From Mycobacterium sp. Aquia_216 (GTDB taxonomy: Bacteria > Actinomycetota > Actinomycetes > Mycobacteriales > Mycobacteriaceae): a stretch of DNA of 64,000 bases. The position numbers and the translations under genes were made by a program. Where the stretch lies: NCBI RefSeq assembly GCF_026723865.1, contig NZ_CP113529.1:1860001-1924000 (forward strand), read 5' to 3'. Shown piece by piece: positions 26,045 to 38,070 of this stretch (the first letter of the stretch is position 1; each line of letters starts with the position of its first letter). The notes beneath the pieces were generated by a model, which was given only the letters and a program-made list of their open reading frames with translations, did no database searches and had not been told where the DNA came from.

Positions 26045-27933
26045 AGTTGTACCGCCAGGATCGCCGCGACCAGCAGGGTGGCGCCCGCCAACATCTCTAA
26101 TGCGTAGGAGCGGGCGAAGCCGGTTTGCAGCCCCCGCAAGCGATTCGAGGTTCGGCCCACCAGTGCGGCCAGGGCGTTGACCGAACCGTCCACACCCTCG
26201 TTGTCGACTTCGACCAGCGCGTCGGTCAACTGCGCGCCAGGGCGCATGAATACCTCCTCGTTGAAGGCATCGCCGTATAGGTCTCTACGTGCGGCCGTGG
26301 TGAGTGCCGACACCTGAACGGGAGCCACTCTCGGAATCTCCGACCTGCCGTACTTCTGATAAGCCACCAGGATTCCGACCGCCACCACCGCCAGTGCCAG
26401 CGTGGTGCTGACCCAGGCCGGCAGGATGTGTGTGCTTTCCTCGTGCGCACCGACGACCGGTTCCAGCCAGTGCGGCAGGGTGCCCCCGATGGCGAATAGG
26501 CCGCCGGAGAACACCGAGCCAAAAGCGAGCAGAATCATCGGGCCGGACATCAGGGCCGGTGCTTCGTGCGGGTGACTACCTGGCGCCCAACGCTTTTCGC
26601 CGAAGAAGGTCATCAGCATCACCCGGGTCATGTAGAACGCGGTGATGCCCGCGCCCAGCAGCGCGGCTCCGCCCAGCGTGTAGCCGCGCACGCCGCCGAC
26701 GCCCAGCGCCGCCTCGATGATGGCGTCCTTGGAATAGAAGCCCGCGAACGGCGGCACACCGATGATTGCCAGATAACCCAGCCCGAAGGTGATGAACGTG
26801 ACGGGCAGGGCGGCGCGCAGCCCACCGTAACGGCGCATGTCCTGCTCTTCGTGCATCGCGTGAATGATCGAGCCCGACCCGAGGAACAGTCCGGCCTTGA
26901 AGAAGCCGTGCGTGAGCAGGTGCATGATCGCGAACGCGTAACCGGCCGGTCCGAGGCCCGCGGCCAGCACCATGTAGCCGATCTGGCTCATCGTCGACGC
27001 CGCTAGCGCACGCTTGATGTCGTCCTTGGCGCAACCGATGAACGCCCCGAACAGCAGCGTGACCGCGCCGACGAGGACCACGCCGAGCTGGGCACCGGGA
27101 GCGAGGTTATAGAGCGGGTTGGACCGCACGATCAGGTACACACCGGCGGTCACCATGGTGGCGGCGTGGATCAGAGCGGACACCGGGGTCGGGCCTTCCA
27201 TCGCGTCACCCAACCAGGCTTGCAGCGGGACCTGGGCGGACTTGGCGCAGGCGCCCAGCAGCAGCAGTAACCCCATCGCCGTCAGTACGCCGCGACTGGC
27301 GGCCGGCGCGGCGGCGAAAACTCCGGCATACGAAAGGGTCCCGAACGTGCTGAACATCAAGAACATGCCCAGGGCCAGGCCGGCGTCGCCGACCCGGTTC
27401 ATCACGAACGCCTTCTTGGCGGCCGTGGCCGCCGACGGCTTGTGGTACCAGAAACCGATCAGCAGGTAGGACGCCAGACCGACGCCTTCCCAACCGACGT
27501 AGAGCACCAGGTAGTTGTCGGCGACGACGAGCAGCAGCATCGAAGCGAGGAACAGGTTGAGATATCCGAAAAACCTTCGGCGGTCCGGATCTTCGGCCAT
27601 GTAGGCGACCGAGTAGATGTGGATGAGCGATCCAACGCCGGAGATCAGCAGCACGAAGCACACGGATAACTGGTCGATCTGCAGCCCGAAGTCGACCTGG
27701 AATTGGTTGACCGGAATCCAGGTGAACACTGTCTGGTGGATGGCGCGGTGCTCACTGTCTCGGCTCAGCAACTCCGACAGCAGCGCGGTGCCCACCCCGA
27801 ATGCCCCCAGTGCTGCGACGACGCCCAGCCAATGTCCCCACGCGTCGGTGCGTCTGCCGCCGAACAGCAAGACTGTGGCGCCCGCCAGCGGTAGTGCCAC
27901 GAGCAGCCAGGTGAAGTGTGCGATGTTTGTCAC
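26038..27933 (-). CDS. nuoL: NADH-quinone oxidoreductase subunit L
   Basis: 631 residues, GTG start, about 16 helices. Distal antiporter-like subunit: [18 protein letters not shown] (about 147-165) and [24 protein letters not shown] segment (about 230-250) hold the charged channel residues; [18 protein letters not shown] follows. The C-terminal lateral helix region is present, ending in a final hydrophobic anchor. 12 bp after nuoK. Confidence 0.97.
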   Translation of the reverse strand: MTNIAHFTWLLVALPLAGATVLLFGGRRTDAWGHWLGVVAALGAFGVGTALLSELLSRDSEHRAIHQTVFTWIPVNQFQVDFGLQIDQLSVCFVLLISGVGSLIHIYSVAYMAEDPDRRRFFGYLNLFLASMLLLVVADNYLVLYVGWEGVGLASYLLIGFWYHKPSAATAAKKAFVMNRVGDAGLALGMFLMFSTFGTLSYAGVFAAAPAASRGVLTAMGLLLLLGACAKSAQVPLQAWLGDAMEGPTPVSALIHAATMVTAGVYLIVRSNPLYNLAPGAQLGVVLVGAVTLLFGAFIGCAKDDIKRALAASTMSQIGYMVLAAGLGPAGYAFAIMHLLTHGFFKAGLFLGSGSIIHAMHEEQDMRRYGGLRAALPVTFITFGLGYLAIIGVPPFAGFYSKDAIIEAALGVGGVRGYTLGGAALLGAGITAFYMTRVMLMTFFGEKRWAPGSHPHEAPALMSGPMILLAFGSVFSGGLFAIGGTLPHWLEPVVGAHEESTHILPAWVSTTLALAVVAVGILVAYQKYGRSEIPRVAPVQVSALTTAARRDLYGDAFNEEVFMRPGAQLTDALVEVDNEGVDGSVNALAALVGRTSNRLRGLQTGFARSYALEMLAGATLLVAAILAVQLW

Positions 27934-27945
27934 GGCGGCGTTCTT

Positions 27946-28245
27946 CTACCCTTTGAGTAGGTTCGCGTCGTCGACCGACGCTGATTTGCGGGCACGGAAA
28001 ATCGTCATGATGATGGCCAGGCCGATGACGACCTCGCATGCGGCCACCACCATCGTGAAGAACGCGATCATCTGTCCGTCCAGGTGGCCGTGCATGCGCG
28101 CGAAGGTGACGAACGCCAGGTTGACCGCGTTGAGCATCAGCTCGACGCACATGAACATCACGATGGCGTTGCGGCGCAGCAGCACACCCGCGGCCCCGAT
28201 GGTGAACAGCAGTGCCGAAAGGTAAAGGTAGTTAGCCGGATTCAT
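27946..28245 (-). CDS. nuoK: NADH-quinone oxidoreductase subunit K
   Basis: 99 residues, three membrane helices, with the conserved glutamates in [14 protein letters not shown] (helix 2) and [10 protein letters not shown] (helix 3) that are part of the fourth proton path. Start overlaps the nuoJ stop by 4 bp. Confidence 0.97.
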   Translation of the reverse strand: MNPANYLYLSALLFTIGAAGVLLRRNAIVMFMCVELMLNAVNLAFVTFARMHGHLDGQMIAFFTMVVAACEVVIGLAIIMTIFRARKSASVDDANLLKG

Positions 28246-29030
28246 GACGCTCCGCCTTTGATGGCTTGCGGGGTGGGGGTCGACTTGCCGTCCGCACCGC
28301 GGGTTCGCAACATGCTCGACACCGACAGGTCCGAGTACGAGCCGTCGGGCAGCAACGCGGCCACGTCCACCGCGTTGTGGCGTGCGTAGACGCCCGGGTT
28401 GGGCAGCGGCGTCGCGCGCGCGCCGGTTCGGAACCGCTCCTCGGAAAGTTCGCGCTGAGTCTTGCGACGTTCGAAACGCTCGCGGTGCGCTAGCACCATC
28501 GCCCCGACCGCCGCCGTGATCAGCAACGCGCTGGTCAGCTCGAACGCCCAGAGGTAACGCGAAAAGATCAGTGCCGCCAGGCCTTCGACGTTGCCGTTGG
28601 CATTGGCGGTGGTCAGTCCGACGAAACCCCCGGTCGTCACATGGCCGATGGCTGCGACCAGAAGAATGCCGAACCCGACTCCGGTGATCACCGCGGCGAC
28701 GCGCTGTCCGCGCAGCGTTTCCTTCAGTGATTCCGCGGAGTCCACGCCGATCAGCATCAGTACGAATAGGAACAGCATCATCACCGCGCCGGTATAGACC
28801 ACGACTTGAACCACGCCCAGGAACACTGCGTCCTGGATCATGTAGAAGATCGCCAGGATGATCATCGTCATCGCCAGGAACATCGCCGAGTACACGGCGT
28901 TGACGGCCGTGACCACCCCGATCGCGCCGATCACGGCCAGGGCGCCCAGCACCCAGAAGGCCACCGCTTCGCCGGTGGAGGTGCGAACGATGGCGTCGGT
29001 CGCCAATGTGGTGGCAAGCACGGTGCTCAC
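28242..29030 (-). CDS. nuoJ: NADH-quinone oxidoreductase subunit J
   Basis: 262 residues from the GTG ending at 29030 ([12 protein letters not shown]), which overlaps the nuoI stop as GTGA; a longer open frame upstream is only the antisense-free shadow of nuoI. Five membrane helices, with the conserved [17 protein letters not shown] at helix 3 (pi-bulge hinge helix), then a long charged cytosolic tail (about 185-262) typical of actinobacterial NuoJ. Confidence 0.96.
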   Translation of the reverse strand: MSTVLATTLATDAIVRTSTGEAVAFWVLGALAVIGAIGVVTAVNAVYSAMFLAMTMIILAIFYMIQDAVFLGVVQVVVYTGAVMMLFLFVLMLIGVDSAESLKETLRGQRVAAVITGVGFGILLVAAIGHVTTGGFVGLTTANANGNVEGLAALIFSRYLWAFELTSALLITAAVGAMVLAHRERFERRKTQRELSEERFRTGARATPLPNPGVYARHNAVDVAALLPDGSYSDLSVSSMLRTRGADGKSTPTPQAIKGGAS

Positions 29031-29572
29031 CGGGCATCTCCCGCCTGCTGGTTCTCGCGCAAGCCATCCGCGGTGACGTTGCCTTGGTAGTAGTCCTTGT
29101 CGGTGGCGCCTTCCGCCCGCGGGTGCGGCGGCGCGAGCATGTCTTGCAGCAGCGGGGCCAGCAGCCGGTTCTTTTCGTAGATCAGGTCCGCGCGGTTGTC
29201 GTCGGCCATCTCGTAGTCGTTGGTCATCGTCAATGCGCGGGTGGGGCAGGCCTCGATGCACAGTCCGCAGCCGATGCACCGCAGATAGTTGATCTGATAG
29301 ACCCGGCCGTAGCGCTCTCCCGGTGAGAACCTTGCCTCGTCGGTGTTGTCGGCGCCCTCGACGTAGATCGCGTCGGCGGGGCAAGCCCAGGCGCACAGCT
29401 CGCAGCCGATGCACTTCTCCAGGCCGTCGGGGTATCGGTTGAGTTGATGACGGCCGTGGTAACGCGGGGCGACCGGACCCGGTTTCTCCGGATACTCCTC
29501 GGTGACAGTCTTTTTGAACATCGCCGCGAAGGTCACGCCGAATCCGGCCACGGCGTCGAGGAATTTAGCCAC
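29027..29572 (-). CDS. nuoI: NADH-quinone oxidoreductase subunit I (two 4Fe-4S)
   Basis: 181 residues. I choose the GTG ending at 29572 ([11 protein letters not shown]) because AGGAG lies 8 bases upstream; an ATG at 29593 lies within that region. Two ferredoxin motifs, [12 protein letters not shown] and [12 protein letters not shown], bind clusters N6a and N6b that pass electrons to NuoB. Overlaps the nuoH 3' end by 8 bp. Confidence 0.96.
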   Translation of the reverse strand: MAKFLDAVAGFGVTFAAMFKKTVTEEYPEKPGPVAPRYHGRHQLNRYPDGLEKCIGCELCAWACPADAIYVEGADNTDEARFSPGERYGRVYQINYLRCIGCGLCIEACPTRALTMTNDYEMADDNRADLIYEKNRLLAPLLQDMLAPPHPRAEGATDKDYYQGNVTADGLRENQQAGDAR

Positions 29573-30824
29573 GTGCTTTCTCCTTGCTCGCACCGACTGA
29601 TGACGTCAGGGCCCGGCTCGGCACCGGTGGTGTCGGGAATGCCGGTGGTGGCGGTATGGCGTCGCGACGCTTGCGAAGCTCGCGCGCCAGTGCGCGATTG
29701 TTTGGGGGGCTGAATGGTTTTCGCAGCGTCAGCACCAGTGCGATCGTGACAACGACGCTGCAGCCGACCAGGAGCGGAGTCCAATGCGCGTAGCCCTGAT
29801 TGCGCAGCGAGCGGATGACGGCGGCGATCATCACCCACACCAGCGACACGGGGATCAGTAATTTCCAGCCCAGGCCCATGAATTGGTCGTAACGCAACCG
29901 CGGCAACGAGGCGCGCAGCCACATGTAGATGAACAGGAAGGTCCACATCTTGGCGGTGAACCAGAGCACCGGCCACCAGCCGGTGTTGGCGCCATCCCAC
30001 ATGTTCAGCGGCCACGGGGCGTGCCAGCCGCCGAGGAACATGACCGAGGCAAGCGACGAAACCGTCATCATGTTGACGTATTCGGCGAGCATGAACATCG
30101 CGAACTTCAGCGACGAGTACTCGGTGTGGAAGCCGGCGACGAGTTCGCCCTCGGCCTCCGGCAGATCGAACGGAGCCCGGTTGGTTTCGCCCACCATCGA
30201 GATCAGGTAAATCACGAACGACGGCAGCAGCAGGAATATGTACCAGACGCCGTTCTGTGCCTCGACGATTCCGGACGTCGACATGGTGCCGGCGAACAGG
30301 AAGACGGCCGCGAACGACAGGCCCATCGCCACTTCGTAGGAGATGACTTGGGCAGTGGAACGCACCCCGCCCAGCAGCGGATAGGTGGACCCTGACGCCC
30401 AGCCGCCCAGCACGATGCCGTACACGCCGATCGCCGAGAGACCGAGGATGAAGAGGACCGCCACCGGCACATCGGTCAGCTGCAACGGCGTGCGGTGGCC
30501 GAACACCGACACCTCGGGACCGAACGGGATGAACGCGAATGCGGTGAAGGCTGGAATCGTCGAAAAGACCGGCGCCGCAAAGTAAACGAACTTGTCGACG
30601 CCGACCGGGGTGATGCTTTCCTTGAGGGCTAGCTTGATCCCGTCCGCCAGGCTCTGCAGGGCGCCCCACGGGCCGGCCCGGTTCGGGCCGGGCCGCAACT
30701 GCATCCAGCCGAGGATCTTGCGTTCGAGCAGGATCGCCAACAGCACGTTCAGCATCAGGAACACGAAGATGGCCAGCGCCTTGCCGAGCACCAGCCACCA
30801 GGGGTCATGCCCGAAGCCGCTCAT
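29565..30824 (-). CDS. nuoH: NADH-quinone oxidoreductase subunit H
   Basis: 419 residues, eight membrane helices; forms the quinone channel with NuoB/NuoD. Conserved [20 protein letters not shown] near 29-48, [20 protein letters not shown] (about 212-231) with the E-channel glutamates, and [16 protein letters not shown]. The C-terminus has an actinobacterial polar extension of about 60 residues. Start overlaps the nuoG stop (ATGA). Confidence 0.97.
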   Translation of the reverse strand: MSGFGHDPWWLVLGKALAIFVFLMLNVLLAILLERKILGWMQLRPGPNRAGPWGALQSLADGIKLALKESITPVGVDKFVYFAAPVFSTIPAFTAFAFIPFGPEVSVFGHRTPLQLTDVPVAVLFILGLSAIGVYGIVLGGWASGSTYPLLGGVRSTAQVISYEVAMGLSFAAVFLFAGTMSTSGIVEAQNGVWYIFLLLPSFVIYLISMVGETNRAPFDLPEAEGELVAGFHTEYSSLKFAMFMLAEYVNMMTVSSLASVMFLGGWHAPWPLNMWDGANTGWWPVLWFTAKMWTFLFIYMWLRASLPRLRYDQFMGLGWKLLIPVSLVWVMIAAVIRSLRNQGYAHWTPLLVGCSVVVTIALVLTLRKPFSPPNNRALARELRKRRDAIPPPPAFPTPPVPSRALTSSVGASKEKARG

Positions 30825-33238
30825 TCGCCCACTCCGATCTTCACGACGCTGCCGATGGTGACGCCGAGGTCACGCTGCACCGCCGAGCCCGGCGAGTTCA
30901 GCGGCAGCCACACCACGCGGTCGGGCATGTCAGTGATGGCCAGCGGCAGGCTGATTGATCCGCGCGACGTGCTGACCGTGACCGTGTCGCCCTCCGCTGC
31001 GCCGATTTCGGTCGCGGTGTCGGCCGACAGCCGCACCACGGGTTTGCGTGCCGTCCCCGCCAGATACGGCTCGCCGTCTTGCGCGCGGCCGCTGTCGAGC
31101 ATCATCCGCCAGCCGGTGAGCACGGCTTCGCCCTGGCCGGGCTGCTGGGGCTCCGGGGCTTGCACGGTTGTGCCGCTTGCGCGCTCGCCGTCCCAGTTTC
31201 CTAGCGCCGACGCTTCTTCGCGGGCTGTTGAGACGCTGGTCATGCCGAGGTACACACCCATCTCGTCGGCCAGCGTGTCGAGGACCCGGTGATCGGATTG
31301 AGCGGCCTGTTGAGTGCTGCCGTGCAGTGCGGGCTCGAACGGGCGGAATCGGCCCTCCCAGTTGACGAATGCGCCGGCCTTCTGCGTCGTGGGCGCGACG
31401 GGGAACACCACGTCGGCGCGTTCGGTGACCTCGCTGCGCCGCAGCTCCAGGCTGACCACGAAACGGGCGGCGTCCAGCGCGGCCAGCACGGCATCCGGAT
31501 CGGCGAAGTCGGCGGGTTCGATGCCGCCGACCAGCAGCGCACCCAGGGTGCCGTCCTTCGCGGCGGCCAGAATGCCGTCGACGTCACGCCCAGCGGCAGA
31601 AGGCAATTCATCGACATTCCACGCCGCTGCGACCTCTGCGCGGGCGGTGTCATCGGCGACAAGACGCCCGCCGGGCAGCAGTCCGGGCAGTGCGCCGGCC
31701 TCGAGCGCGCCACGCTCCCCGGCGCGCCGCGGCACCCAGGCCAACCGGGCCCCGGTGGCATCGGCGAGCCGGGCCGCCGCGGACAAGCCACCCGGCACCG
31801 TGGCCAGACGTTCGCCGACCATGATGACCGCTCCGGGGGTGGACAACAGGTCGCCCACCTCCCCGGTGGCCAGACCGTCCAGCGTCGACGGTTCCGCGCC
31901 GGGAACCGTTTGGATCAACCGGCCCGACATCTTGTTCAGTGCGCGAGTGGCGAACGGGGCGACCGCGTAGATCGGCACGCCGTGCTTGCGAGCGGCCTTG
32001 CGCAGCCGCAGGAACACGATCGGTGCCTCGTCCTCGGGCTCGAACCCGACCAGCACGACCACCGGCGCCGACTCCAGATCCGAGTAGCTGACGGTGAGCG
32101 GCAGGCCCGCGACGCGCGCCGCCAGGAACTCCGCCTCTTCGGCCGAGTAGGGACGGGCGCGAAAATCGATGTCGTTGGTGTCCAACACGATTCGCGCGAA
32201 CTTCGAGTAGGCGTAGGCGTCTTCCCAGGTGCCTCGGCCGCCGACGAGGACGCCGGCGTTGCCGCGAGCGGCTTCGAATCCCCGGGTGGCCGCCACGATC
32301 GCGTGCGCCCAGGACGCCGGCTGCAACGTGCCGTCGGGGTCGCGGACCAGGGGAGTGGTGAGCACGTCGGGCTGGGTGTCGTACCGGAACGCCCACCGGC
32401 CCTTGTCGCAGTTCCACTCCTCGTTGACCTCGGGGTCGTCACCGGCAAGGCGGCGCAGCACCTTGCCGCGGCGGTGGTCGGTGCGCTCGGCGCAGCCGCC
32501 GGCGCAGTGCTCGCACACGCTGGGGCTGGAGACCAGGTCGAAGGGGCGGGCCCGGAATCGGTAGGCGGTGCCGGTCAAGGCACCGACCGGGCAGATCTGC
32601 ACGGTGTTGCCCGAGAAGTACGAGTCGAACGGCTCGTTGGCGTAGATGCCGACCTGCTGCAGGGCGCCGCGCTCCTGCATGTCGATGAACGGATCGCCGG
32701 CGATCTGCTCGGAGAACCGTGTGCAGCGCGCACACAGGATGCACCGCTCGCGGTCCAGCAACACCTGCGAGGAGATGTTGATCGGCTTGGCGAACGTCCG
32801 CTTGTCGTCAGTGAAACGAGAGTCACTGCGGCCGTTGGACATTGCCTGGTTCTGTAGCGGGCATTCACCGCCCTTGTCGCACATCGGGCAGTCCAGCGGA
32901 TGATTGATCAGCAGCAGTTCCATCACGCCGTGCTGGGCCTTGTCGGCGGCCTCGGAGGTGAGCTGGGTGCGCACCACCATGTCGTCGGTGCAGACAATGG
33001 TGCACGACGCCATCGGCTTGCGCTGACCCTCGACCTCGACCATGCACTGCCGGCAGGCGCCGACCGGGTCGAGCAGCGGGTGATCACAGAACCGCGGGAT
33101 TTGGATGCCCATCAACTCCGCCGCGCGGATCACCAGAGTTCCCTTCGGAACACTGATTTCAGTGCCGTCGATGGTCAGCTTGACCATGTCGGGCGGAGTC
33201 GTCTCGTCACCCGTCTGGGTCTTGGCCGCACTTGTCAT
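30821..33238 (-). CDS. nuoG: NADH-quinone oxidoreductase subunit G
   Basis: 805 residues. N-terminal 2Fe-2S ferredoxin domain with [16 protein letters not shown]; His/Cys cluster region [24 protein letters not shown] and ICPVGAL for N4/N5; then CEHCAGGC, the extra N7-type cluster, and a molybdopterin-oxidoreductase-like domain without active cofactor. A long module of the peripheral arm that relays electrons from NuoE/F. A MIRU element separates it from nuoF, and the MIRU's small ORF stop overlaps the nuoG ATG, preserving coupling. Confidence 0.97.
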   Translation of the reverse strand: MTSAAKTQTGDETTPPDMVKLTIDGTEISVPKGTLVIRAAELMGIQIPRFCDHPLLDPVGACRQCMVEVEGQRKPMASCTIVCTDDMVVRTQLTSEAADKAQHGVMELLLINHPLDCPMCDKGGECPLQNQAMSNGRSDSRFTDDKRTFAKPINISSQVLLDRERCILCARCTRFSEQIAGDPFIDMQERGALQQVGIYANEPFDSYFSGNTVQICPVGALTGTAYRFRARPFDLVSSPSVCEHCAGGCAERTDHRRGKVLRRLAGDDPEVNEEWNCDKGRWAFRYDTQPDVLTTPLVRDPDGTLQPASWAHAIVAATRGFEAARGNAGVLVGGRGTWEDAYAYSKFARIVLDTNDIDFRARPYSAEEAEFLAARVAGLPLTVSYSDLESAPVVVLVGFEPEDEAPIVFLRLRKAARKHGVPIYAVAPFATRALNKMSGRLIQTVPGAEPSTLDGLATGEVGDLLSTPGAVIMVGERLATVPGGLSAAARLADATGARLAWVPRRAGERGALEAGALPGLLPGGRLVADDTARAEVAAAWNVDELPSAAGRDVDGILAAAKDGTLGALLVGGIEPADFADPDAVLAALDAARFVVSLELRRSEVTERADVVFPVAPTTQKAGAFVNWEGRFRPFEPALHGSTQQAAQSDHRVLDTLADEMGVYLGMTSVSTAREEASALGNWDGERASGTTVQAPEPQQPGQGEAVLTGWRMMLDSGRAQDGEPYLAGTARKPVVRLSADTATEIGAAEGDTVTVSTSRGSISLPLAITDMPDRVVWLPLNSPGSAVQRDLGVTIGSVVKIGVGE

Positions 33239-33324
33239 GAGCGCCGCTCCTCTCCCCCGCGAGCGGGAGGTGCCCCCACATCGCTCTGTTGCTCTGCATC
33301 GTCACCGGCGCGTGTCATGAGCGC
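33233..33324 (-). repeat. MIRU-type interspersed repeat between nuoF and nuoG
   Basis: The nuoF-nuoG gap holds a typical mycobacterial interspersed repetitive unit. On the minus strand it opens with ATGACACGCGCCGGTGACGA, then ATGCAGAGCAACAGAGCGATG, and closes with GAGGAGCGGCGCTCATGA (each under separate reading). It encodes a 27-codon ORF (33235-33318, [21 protein letters not shown] and on) whose TGA overlaps the nuoG ATG. GCGCTCATGACA occurs at both ends, like a target duplication. An extra palindromic segment (CCCGC-GA-GCGGG, 33256-33267) interrupts the usual MIRU core. Confidence 0.85.
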
Positions 33325-33326
33325 GT

Positions 33327-34670
33327 TCACGCCTTTCCGTTCGCCGTAAGCATGGAGTCTCGTGGGTCGAACGGGCAGCCGCCTCCTTCGACGTGGGCGA
33401 TGTACTCGTCGCGGAAGTGCTTGATCGAGGACATCACCGGGCTGGCCGCACCATCGCCCAACGCGCAGAACGACTTTCCGAGTATCGCGTCAGAGATGTC
33501 CAACAGCTTGTCGAGATCTTCGGTAGTACCTTTGCCGGTTTCCAGACGCTCGTAGATCTGGCTGAGCCAGAAGGTGCCTTCCCGGCAGGGCGTGCACTTG
33601 CCGCACGACTCGTGTCGGTAGAAGTCGGTCCACCGCTGAACCGCGCGGACCACGCAGGTGGTCTCATCGAAGATCTCCAGCGCCTTGGTGCCCAGCATCG
33701 AACCGGCCGCGCCGACGCCCTCGTAATCCAATGGCACGTCGAGGTGTTCGTCGGTGAGCAGCGGTGTCGACGACCCGCCGGGCGTCCAGAACTTGAGGCG
33801 GTGCCCGGCGCGCACCCCACCGGCGTAATTGAGTAACTCGCGCAGCGTGATGCCCAGCGGGGCTTCGTATTGGCCGGGGCGGGTCACGTGCCCGGACAGC
33901 GAATACAGCGTGAAGCCAGGCGATTTCTCGGTGCCCATCGACCGGAACCAGTCGACGCCGTTGAGAATGATCGACGGCACACTGGCGATGGTCTCGACAT
34001 TGTTGATCACCGTCGGGCAGCCGTAAAGCCCGGCCACGGCGGGGAACGGCGGCCGCAGCCGGGGCTGGCCGCGCCGGCCCTCGAGGGAATCGAGCAGTGC
34101 GGTCTCCTCGCCGCAGATGTAGGCGCCGGCGCCGGCGTGCACCACCAGCTCGAGGTCGAAGCCTGATCCGTTGATGTCGCGACCCAGGTAGCCGGCGGCG
34201 TAGGCCTCGGCCACCGCGTTCTGCAAGCGGCGCAACACAGGTACGACTTCACCGCGCACGTAGATGAACGCATGGCTGGCCCGAATCGCGTACGCGGCGA
34301 TGATGACGCCTTCGACGAGCACGTGCGGCGTCGCCAACATCAGCGGAATGTCTTTACACGTACCGGGTTCGGACTCGTCGGCGTTGACCACCAGGTAGTG
34401 CGGTTTGGCGGCCGCACCACTGTCGCCCTGCGGAATGAACGACCACTTGGTGCCGGTCGAGAAGCCGGCGCCGCCGCGGCCGCGCAACCCGGAGTCTTTG
34501 ACGGTGCCGATCACCGCGTCGGGCTCCATCGCCAGCGCCTTCTGCAAGGCCTGGTAGCCGTCGTGGCGGCGATAAGTGGCCAGGGTGTACGACTCGGGGT
34601 CGTCCCAGTACCGGCTGATCACCGGGGTCAACGGCGTCGCCTGTTCGCCGGGGGCGGTGGGGGCGGCCAT
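33327..34670 (-). CDS. nuoF: NADH-quinone oxidoreductase subunit F (NADH/FMN)
   Basis: 447 residues. NADH- and FMN-binding GRGGAGFSTGTKW (about 64-77), NADESEPGTCKD, and the N3 4Fe-4S motif SCGKCTPCREG (about 352-362) plus a downstream Cys in SFCALGDGA. Electron entry point of complex I. Start ATG overlaps the nuoE stop (TAATG). Confidence 0.97.
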   Translation of the reverse strand: MAAPTAPGEQATPLTPVISRYWDDPESYTLATYRRHDGYQALQKALAMEPDAVIGTVKDSGLRGRGGAGFSTGTKWSFIPQGDSGAAAKPHYLVVNADESEPGTCKDIPLMLATPHVLVEGVIIAAYAIRASHAFIYVRGEVVPVLRRLQNAVAEAYAAGYLGRDINGSGFDLELVVHAGAGAYICGEETALLDSLEGRRGQPRLRPPFPAVAGLYGCPTVINNVETIASVPSIILNGVDWFRSMGTEKSPGFTLYSLSGHVTRPGQYEAPLGITLRELLNYAGGVRAGHRLKFWTPGGSSTPLLTDEHLDVPLDYEGVGAAGSMLGTKALEIFDETTCVVRAVQRWTDFYRHESCGKCTPCREGTFWLSQIYERLETGKGTTEDLDKLLDISDAILGKSFCALGDGAASPVMSSIKHFRDEYIAHVEGGGCPFDPRDSMLTANGKA

Positions 34671-35461
34671 TACTCGGTCTCCCCGGTGGGCGTGGCGCCC
34701 GGATCGGGCGCCTGCATGCCGTGCTCCTTGGCCACCTCAAGTCCGGCCAGCGTGGCCGCGCCGGCGCCGCCCTGACCTTGGTCGGGACGCTCGTCCGCGA
34801 GACCGGCCAGGATGCGTGACGTTTCGCGGAACTTGCACAGTGGCGCACCGCGGGTGGGCGCGTTGGGTTTTCCGGACCGCAGCGAGTCGACAAGGTCGCG
34901 CGCCGATTCGACCGTCTGGTTGTCGTAGAACTCCCAGTTGACCATCACCACCGGCGCGAAGTCGCACGCGGCGTTGCATTCGATGTGCTGCAGGGTGACC
35001 GACCCATCGGAGGCGGTCTGGTCGTTGCCGATGCCGAGATGCTCTTTGAGTGAGTCGAATATCGCGTCGCCGCCCATCACCGCGCACAGCGTGTTGGTGC
35101 AGACGCCGACCAGATACTCGCCGGTGGGGCCGCGGCGGTACATCGTGTAGAAGCTGCCCACCGCCGATACCTCGGCGCCGGTCAGTCCGAGCTGCTCGCC
35201 ACAGAATTCCAGGCCCGCCGGTGTCAGGTAGGAGTCCTCCGATTGGACCAAGTGCAGCAACGGCAACAGCGCCGAACGCTTGTTGGGGTAGCGGCCGATG
35301 ATCTCCTTGGCGTCGACCTCCAGCCGGGCCCGGACCTCCGGTGAATACGACTGTGGCGCACCCTCAACGACGAACTGGTTGGGTTCCTCGGGCGGCGGTC
35401 CCAGCCGGATGAACACCCGCTCGCCGCTGTTTGAATTCGAGCCTCCCACCGCCGCGGTCAT
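34670..35461 (-). CDS. nuoE: NADH-quinone oxidoreductase subunit E (2Fe-2S)
   Basis: 263 residues from the ATG ending at 35461, which overlaps the nuoD stop; the longer frame upstream is a shadow of nuoD. Thioredoxin-like 2Fe-2S domain with CTNTLC and CNAAC (cluster N1a). The extended proline/glycine-rich C-terminal tail ([12 protein letters not shown]) is typical of actinobacteria. Confidence 0.96.
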   Translation of the reverse strand: MTAAVGGSNSNSGERVFIRLGPPPEEPNQFVVEGAPQSYSPEVRARLEVDAKEIIGRYPNKRSALLPLLHLVQSEDSYLTPAGLEFCGEQLGLTGAEVSAVGSFYTMYRRGPTGEYLVGVCTNTLCAVMGGDAIFDSLKEHLGIGNDQTASDGSVTLQHIECNAACDFAPVVMVNWEFYDNQTVESARDLVDSLRSGKPNAPTRGAPLCKFRETSRILAGLADERPDQGQGGAGAATLAGLEVAKEHGMQAPDPGATPTGETE

Positions 35462-36783
35462 CGGTCGACTCCGCCCATGACCGGATCGATGCTGGCGACC
35501 GCGGTGATCAAATCCGCGACCATTCCGCCTTCGCACATCGCGGCGACCGACTGCAGATTGGTGAAGGACGGATCCCGATAATGCACTCGGTAAGGACGGG
35601 TTCCGCCGTCGCTGACCATGTGCACGCCAAGTTCTCCGCGGGGTGATTCCACCGCGCTGTAGACCTGACCGGCCGGGACCCGGATACCCTCGGTGACCAA
35701 CTTGAAGTGGTGGATCAACGCTTCCATCGAGCCGCCCATGATCTTGGCGATGTGCTCGGGCGAATTGCCCATGCCGTCGGGGCCGACTTTCAGATCGGCG
35801 GGCCACGCGATCTTGCGGTCCTCGACCATGGTCGGTCCGGGCCTCAGCTTGTCCAGACACTGCTCGACGATCTTGATCGACTCCCACATTTCTTTGACGC
35901 GAATGATGTAGCGCCCGTACGCATCACAGGTGTCAGCGGTGATCACGTCGAATTCGTAGTTCTCGTATCCGCAGTAGGGTTCACTCTTGCGCAGGTCGTG
36001 CGGTAGACCGGTGGCTCGCAGGATCGGGCCGGTGATGCCCAGCGCCATGCATCCGGCCAAGTCGAGGTAGCCCACGTCCTCGGTGCGCGCCTTCCAGATG
36101 GCGTTTTCATTGAGTAGATCGCCCATCTCGCGCAGCACTTGCCGGAGCCCCTTGAGGCCTTCGACAATGTCGGCCTCGGCGTTGGGGGGTAGGTCCTGCG
36201 CCACCCCGCCCGGGCGAATATAGGCGCTGTTCATTCGCAGACCGCTGATCTTTTCGAACAGGGTGAGGACGATCTCGCGTCCCCGGAAGCCGACGAACAT
36301 CGGCGTCATGGCCCCCAGTTCCATACCGCCGGTGGCCAGCGCGACGAGATGCGAGGAGATCCGGTTGAGCTCCATCATCATGACCCGGATGACGTTGACC
36401 CGTTCCGGGATCTCATCGGTGATGCCGAGCAGCTTCTCGACTCCGAGGCAGTAGGCGGTCTCGTTGAAAAACGGTGAGAGGTAATCCATCCGGGTTACGA
36501 AGGTGACGCCCTGCGTCCAGTAGCGGTATTCGAGGTTCTTCTCGATTCCGGTGTGCAGGTAGCCGATTCCGCACCGGACCTCGGTGACGGTTTCGCCTTC
36601 GATCTCGAGGATCAGCCGCAACACTCCGTGCGTGGACGGGTGCTGGGGTCCCATGTTGACGACGATGCGTTCACCGGGATCCGCGGCGCGGGCGGCCTCG
36701 ACGACCTGCCCCCAGTCCTGTCCACCGGCGACGACGACAGTTTCGGCGCCGCCCTCGTGCGTCGAGTCAGTGATTGTGCTCAT
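35458..36783 (-). CDS. nuoD: NADH-quinone oxidoreductase subunit D
   Basis: 441 residues, 49-kDa subunit related to [NiFe]-hydrogenase large subunits without the metal ligands. [20 protein letters not shown] (about 45-64) contains the quinone-site histidine; the C-terminal [14 protein letters not shown] and DPVMGGVDR are conserved. Overlaps nuoE and nuoC starts/stops by 1-4 bp. Confidence 0.97.
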   Translation of the reverse strand: MSTITDSTHEGGAETVVVAGGQDWGQVVEAARAADPGERIVVNMGPQHPSTHGVLRLILEIEGETVTEVRCGIGYLHTGIEKNLEYRYWTQGVTFVTRMDYLSPFFNETAYCLGVEKLLGITDEIPERVNVIRVMMMELNRISSHLVALATGGMELGAMTPMFVGFRGREIVLTLFEKISGLRMNSAYIRPGGVAQDLPPNAEADIVEGLKGLRQVLREMGDLLNENAIWKARTEDVGYLDLAGCMALGITGPILRATGLPHDLRKSEPYCGYENYEFDVITADTCDAYGRYIIRVKEMWESIKIVEQCLDKLRPGPTMVEDRKIAWPADLKVGPDGMGNSPEHIAKIMGGSMEALIHHFKLVTEGIRVPAGQVYSAVESPRGELGVHMVSDGGTRPYRVHYRDPSFTNLQSVAAMCEGGMVADLITAVASIDPVMGGVDR

Positions 36784-37511
36784 CAGTTGTACGCTCTCCG
36801 CTCGTCGGGCGGGGGTATCTGTGCTCCCTTGTACTCGACGGGAATGCCGCCGAGCGGGTAATCCTTGCGTTGCGGATGGCCATGCCAGTCGTCCGGCATC
36901 TCGATGCGGGTCAGCGACGGGTGCCCGTCGAAGATGATGCCGAAGAAGTCATATGTCTCGCGCTCGTGCCAGTCGTTGGTCGGGTAGATCCCAAACAACG
37001 ACGGGATGTGCGGATCTCCATCCGGTGCAGACACTTCCAGCCGGACGCGGCGATTGTGCGTGATCGACTGCAACGGGTAGACGGCGTGCAATTCGCGGCC
37101 GGTCTCGTGCGGGTAGTGCACGCCGTTGACACCCAGGCACATCTCGAAGCGCAGTTCGGGTTCGTCGCGGAGGCGTTGGGCCACCTGGGCCAGCGCCTCG
37201 CGGCGCACGTGCAGCGTCAGTTCGTTGCGGTCGACGACGACTTTCTCTATGGCGTTTTCGAATTCGATGTCGCCGGCCTTCAGTGACTCGGCCAGCCGGC
37301 CGACCACGTCGTCGAAGTAACCGCCGTACGGCCGGGGGCTGCTGCCCGGGAGCGTGACCTCGCGCACCAGACGTCCGTAGCCGGAGGTGTCACCCGACCC
37401 CGAAATGCCGAACATGCCGCGGCGCACGTTGATCACTTCTTGGTCGGGCGATGGAAGGGCGCCGCCCACTTCGCTGGCGGCAACTTTCGGGTCCTGCTCC
37501 GGCGAGCTCAT
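36783..37511 (-). CDS. nuoC: NADH-quinone oxidoreductase subunit C
   Basis: 242 residues from the ATG ending at 37511 ([14 protein letters not shown]). 30-kDa subunit signature [20 protein letters not shown] and [16 protein letters not shown] near the C-terminus. The first 80 residues are the actinobacterial low-complexity extension. Stop overlaps the nuoD ATG by one base. Confidence 0.97.
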   Translation of the reverse strand: MSSPEQDPKVAASEVGGALPSPDQEVINVRRGMFGISGSGDTSGYGRLVREVTLPGSSPRPYGGYFDDVVGRLAESLKAGDIEFENAIEKVVVDRNELTLHVRREALAQVAQRLRDEPELRFEMCLGVNGVHYPHETGRELHAVYPLQSITHNRRVRLEVSAPDGDPHIPSLFGIYPTNDWHERETYDFFGIIFDGHPSLTRIEMPDDWHGHPQRKDYPLGGIPVEYKGAQIPPPDERRAYN

Positions 37512-38062
37512 CGCAGCAGTCCACGCATTTCGATGGTGGGCCGCGCGCCCAGCGCCGCCTGCTCGGCTTCGGCGACGGCGTGCTCGCGGTTGACGCCCAG
37601 CGGCATTTCCTGAATCTTCTCGTGCAGCTTGAGGATTGCGTACAAGAGCATCTCCGGACGGGGCGGGCAGCCGGGGAGGTAGATGTCCACCGGGACCACG
37701 TGGTCCACGCCCTGAACGATCGCATAGTTGTTGAACATCCCGCCGGACGATGCGCAGACGCCCATGGCCAGCACCCATTTCGGTTCTGCCATTTGGTCGT
37801 AGATCTGGCGCAGCACCGGGGCCATCTTCTGGCTGACCCGCCCGGCCACGATCATCAGGTCGGCCTGGCGGGGCGTCGCCGAGAACCGCTCCATCCCAAA
37901 GCGGGCGATGTCGAACCGTGGCCCGGCCGTTGCCATCATCTCGATGGCGCAACACGCCAATCCGAACGTCGCCGGCCACAGCGAGTTCTTGCGGACGTAG
38001 CCGGCGATCTTTTCCACAGTCCCCAGCAGGATGCCGGCGGGTAGCTGTTCTTCCAGGCCCAC
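37508..38062 (-). CDS. nuoB: NADH-quinone oxidoreductase subunit B (cluster N2)
   Basis: 184 residues. The terminal N2 4Fe-4S cluster ligands are the tandem cysteines in LACCAIEM, plus GVCASSGG and LPGCPPRPE. Donates electrons to quinone. 8 bp after nuoA. Confidence 0.97.
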   Translation of the reverse strand: MGLEEQLPAGILLGTVEKIAGYVRKNSLWPATFGLACCAIEMMATAGPRFDIARFGMERFSATPRQADLMIVAGRVSQKMAPVLRQIYDQMAEPKWVLAMGVCASSGGMFNNYAIVQGVDHVVPVDIYLPGCPPRPEMLLYAILKLHEKIQEMPLGVNREHAVAEAEQAALGARPTIEMRGLLR

Positions 38063-38070
38063 GAGTTACC

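Noticed and set aside
31289..32857. 522-codon plus-strand frame opposite nuoG
   Set aside because: Lies wholly antisense to an intact, motif-rich nuoG; the composition (Gly/Arg/Ala/His-rich) is the usual mirror of high-GC coding DNA.
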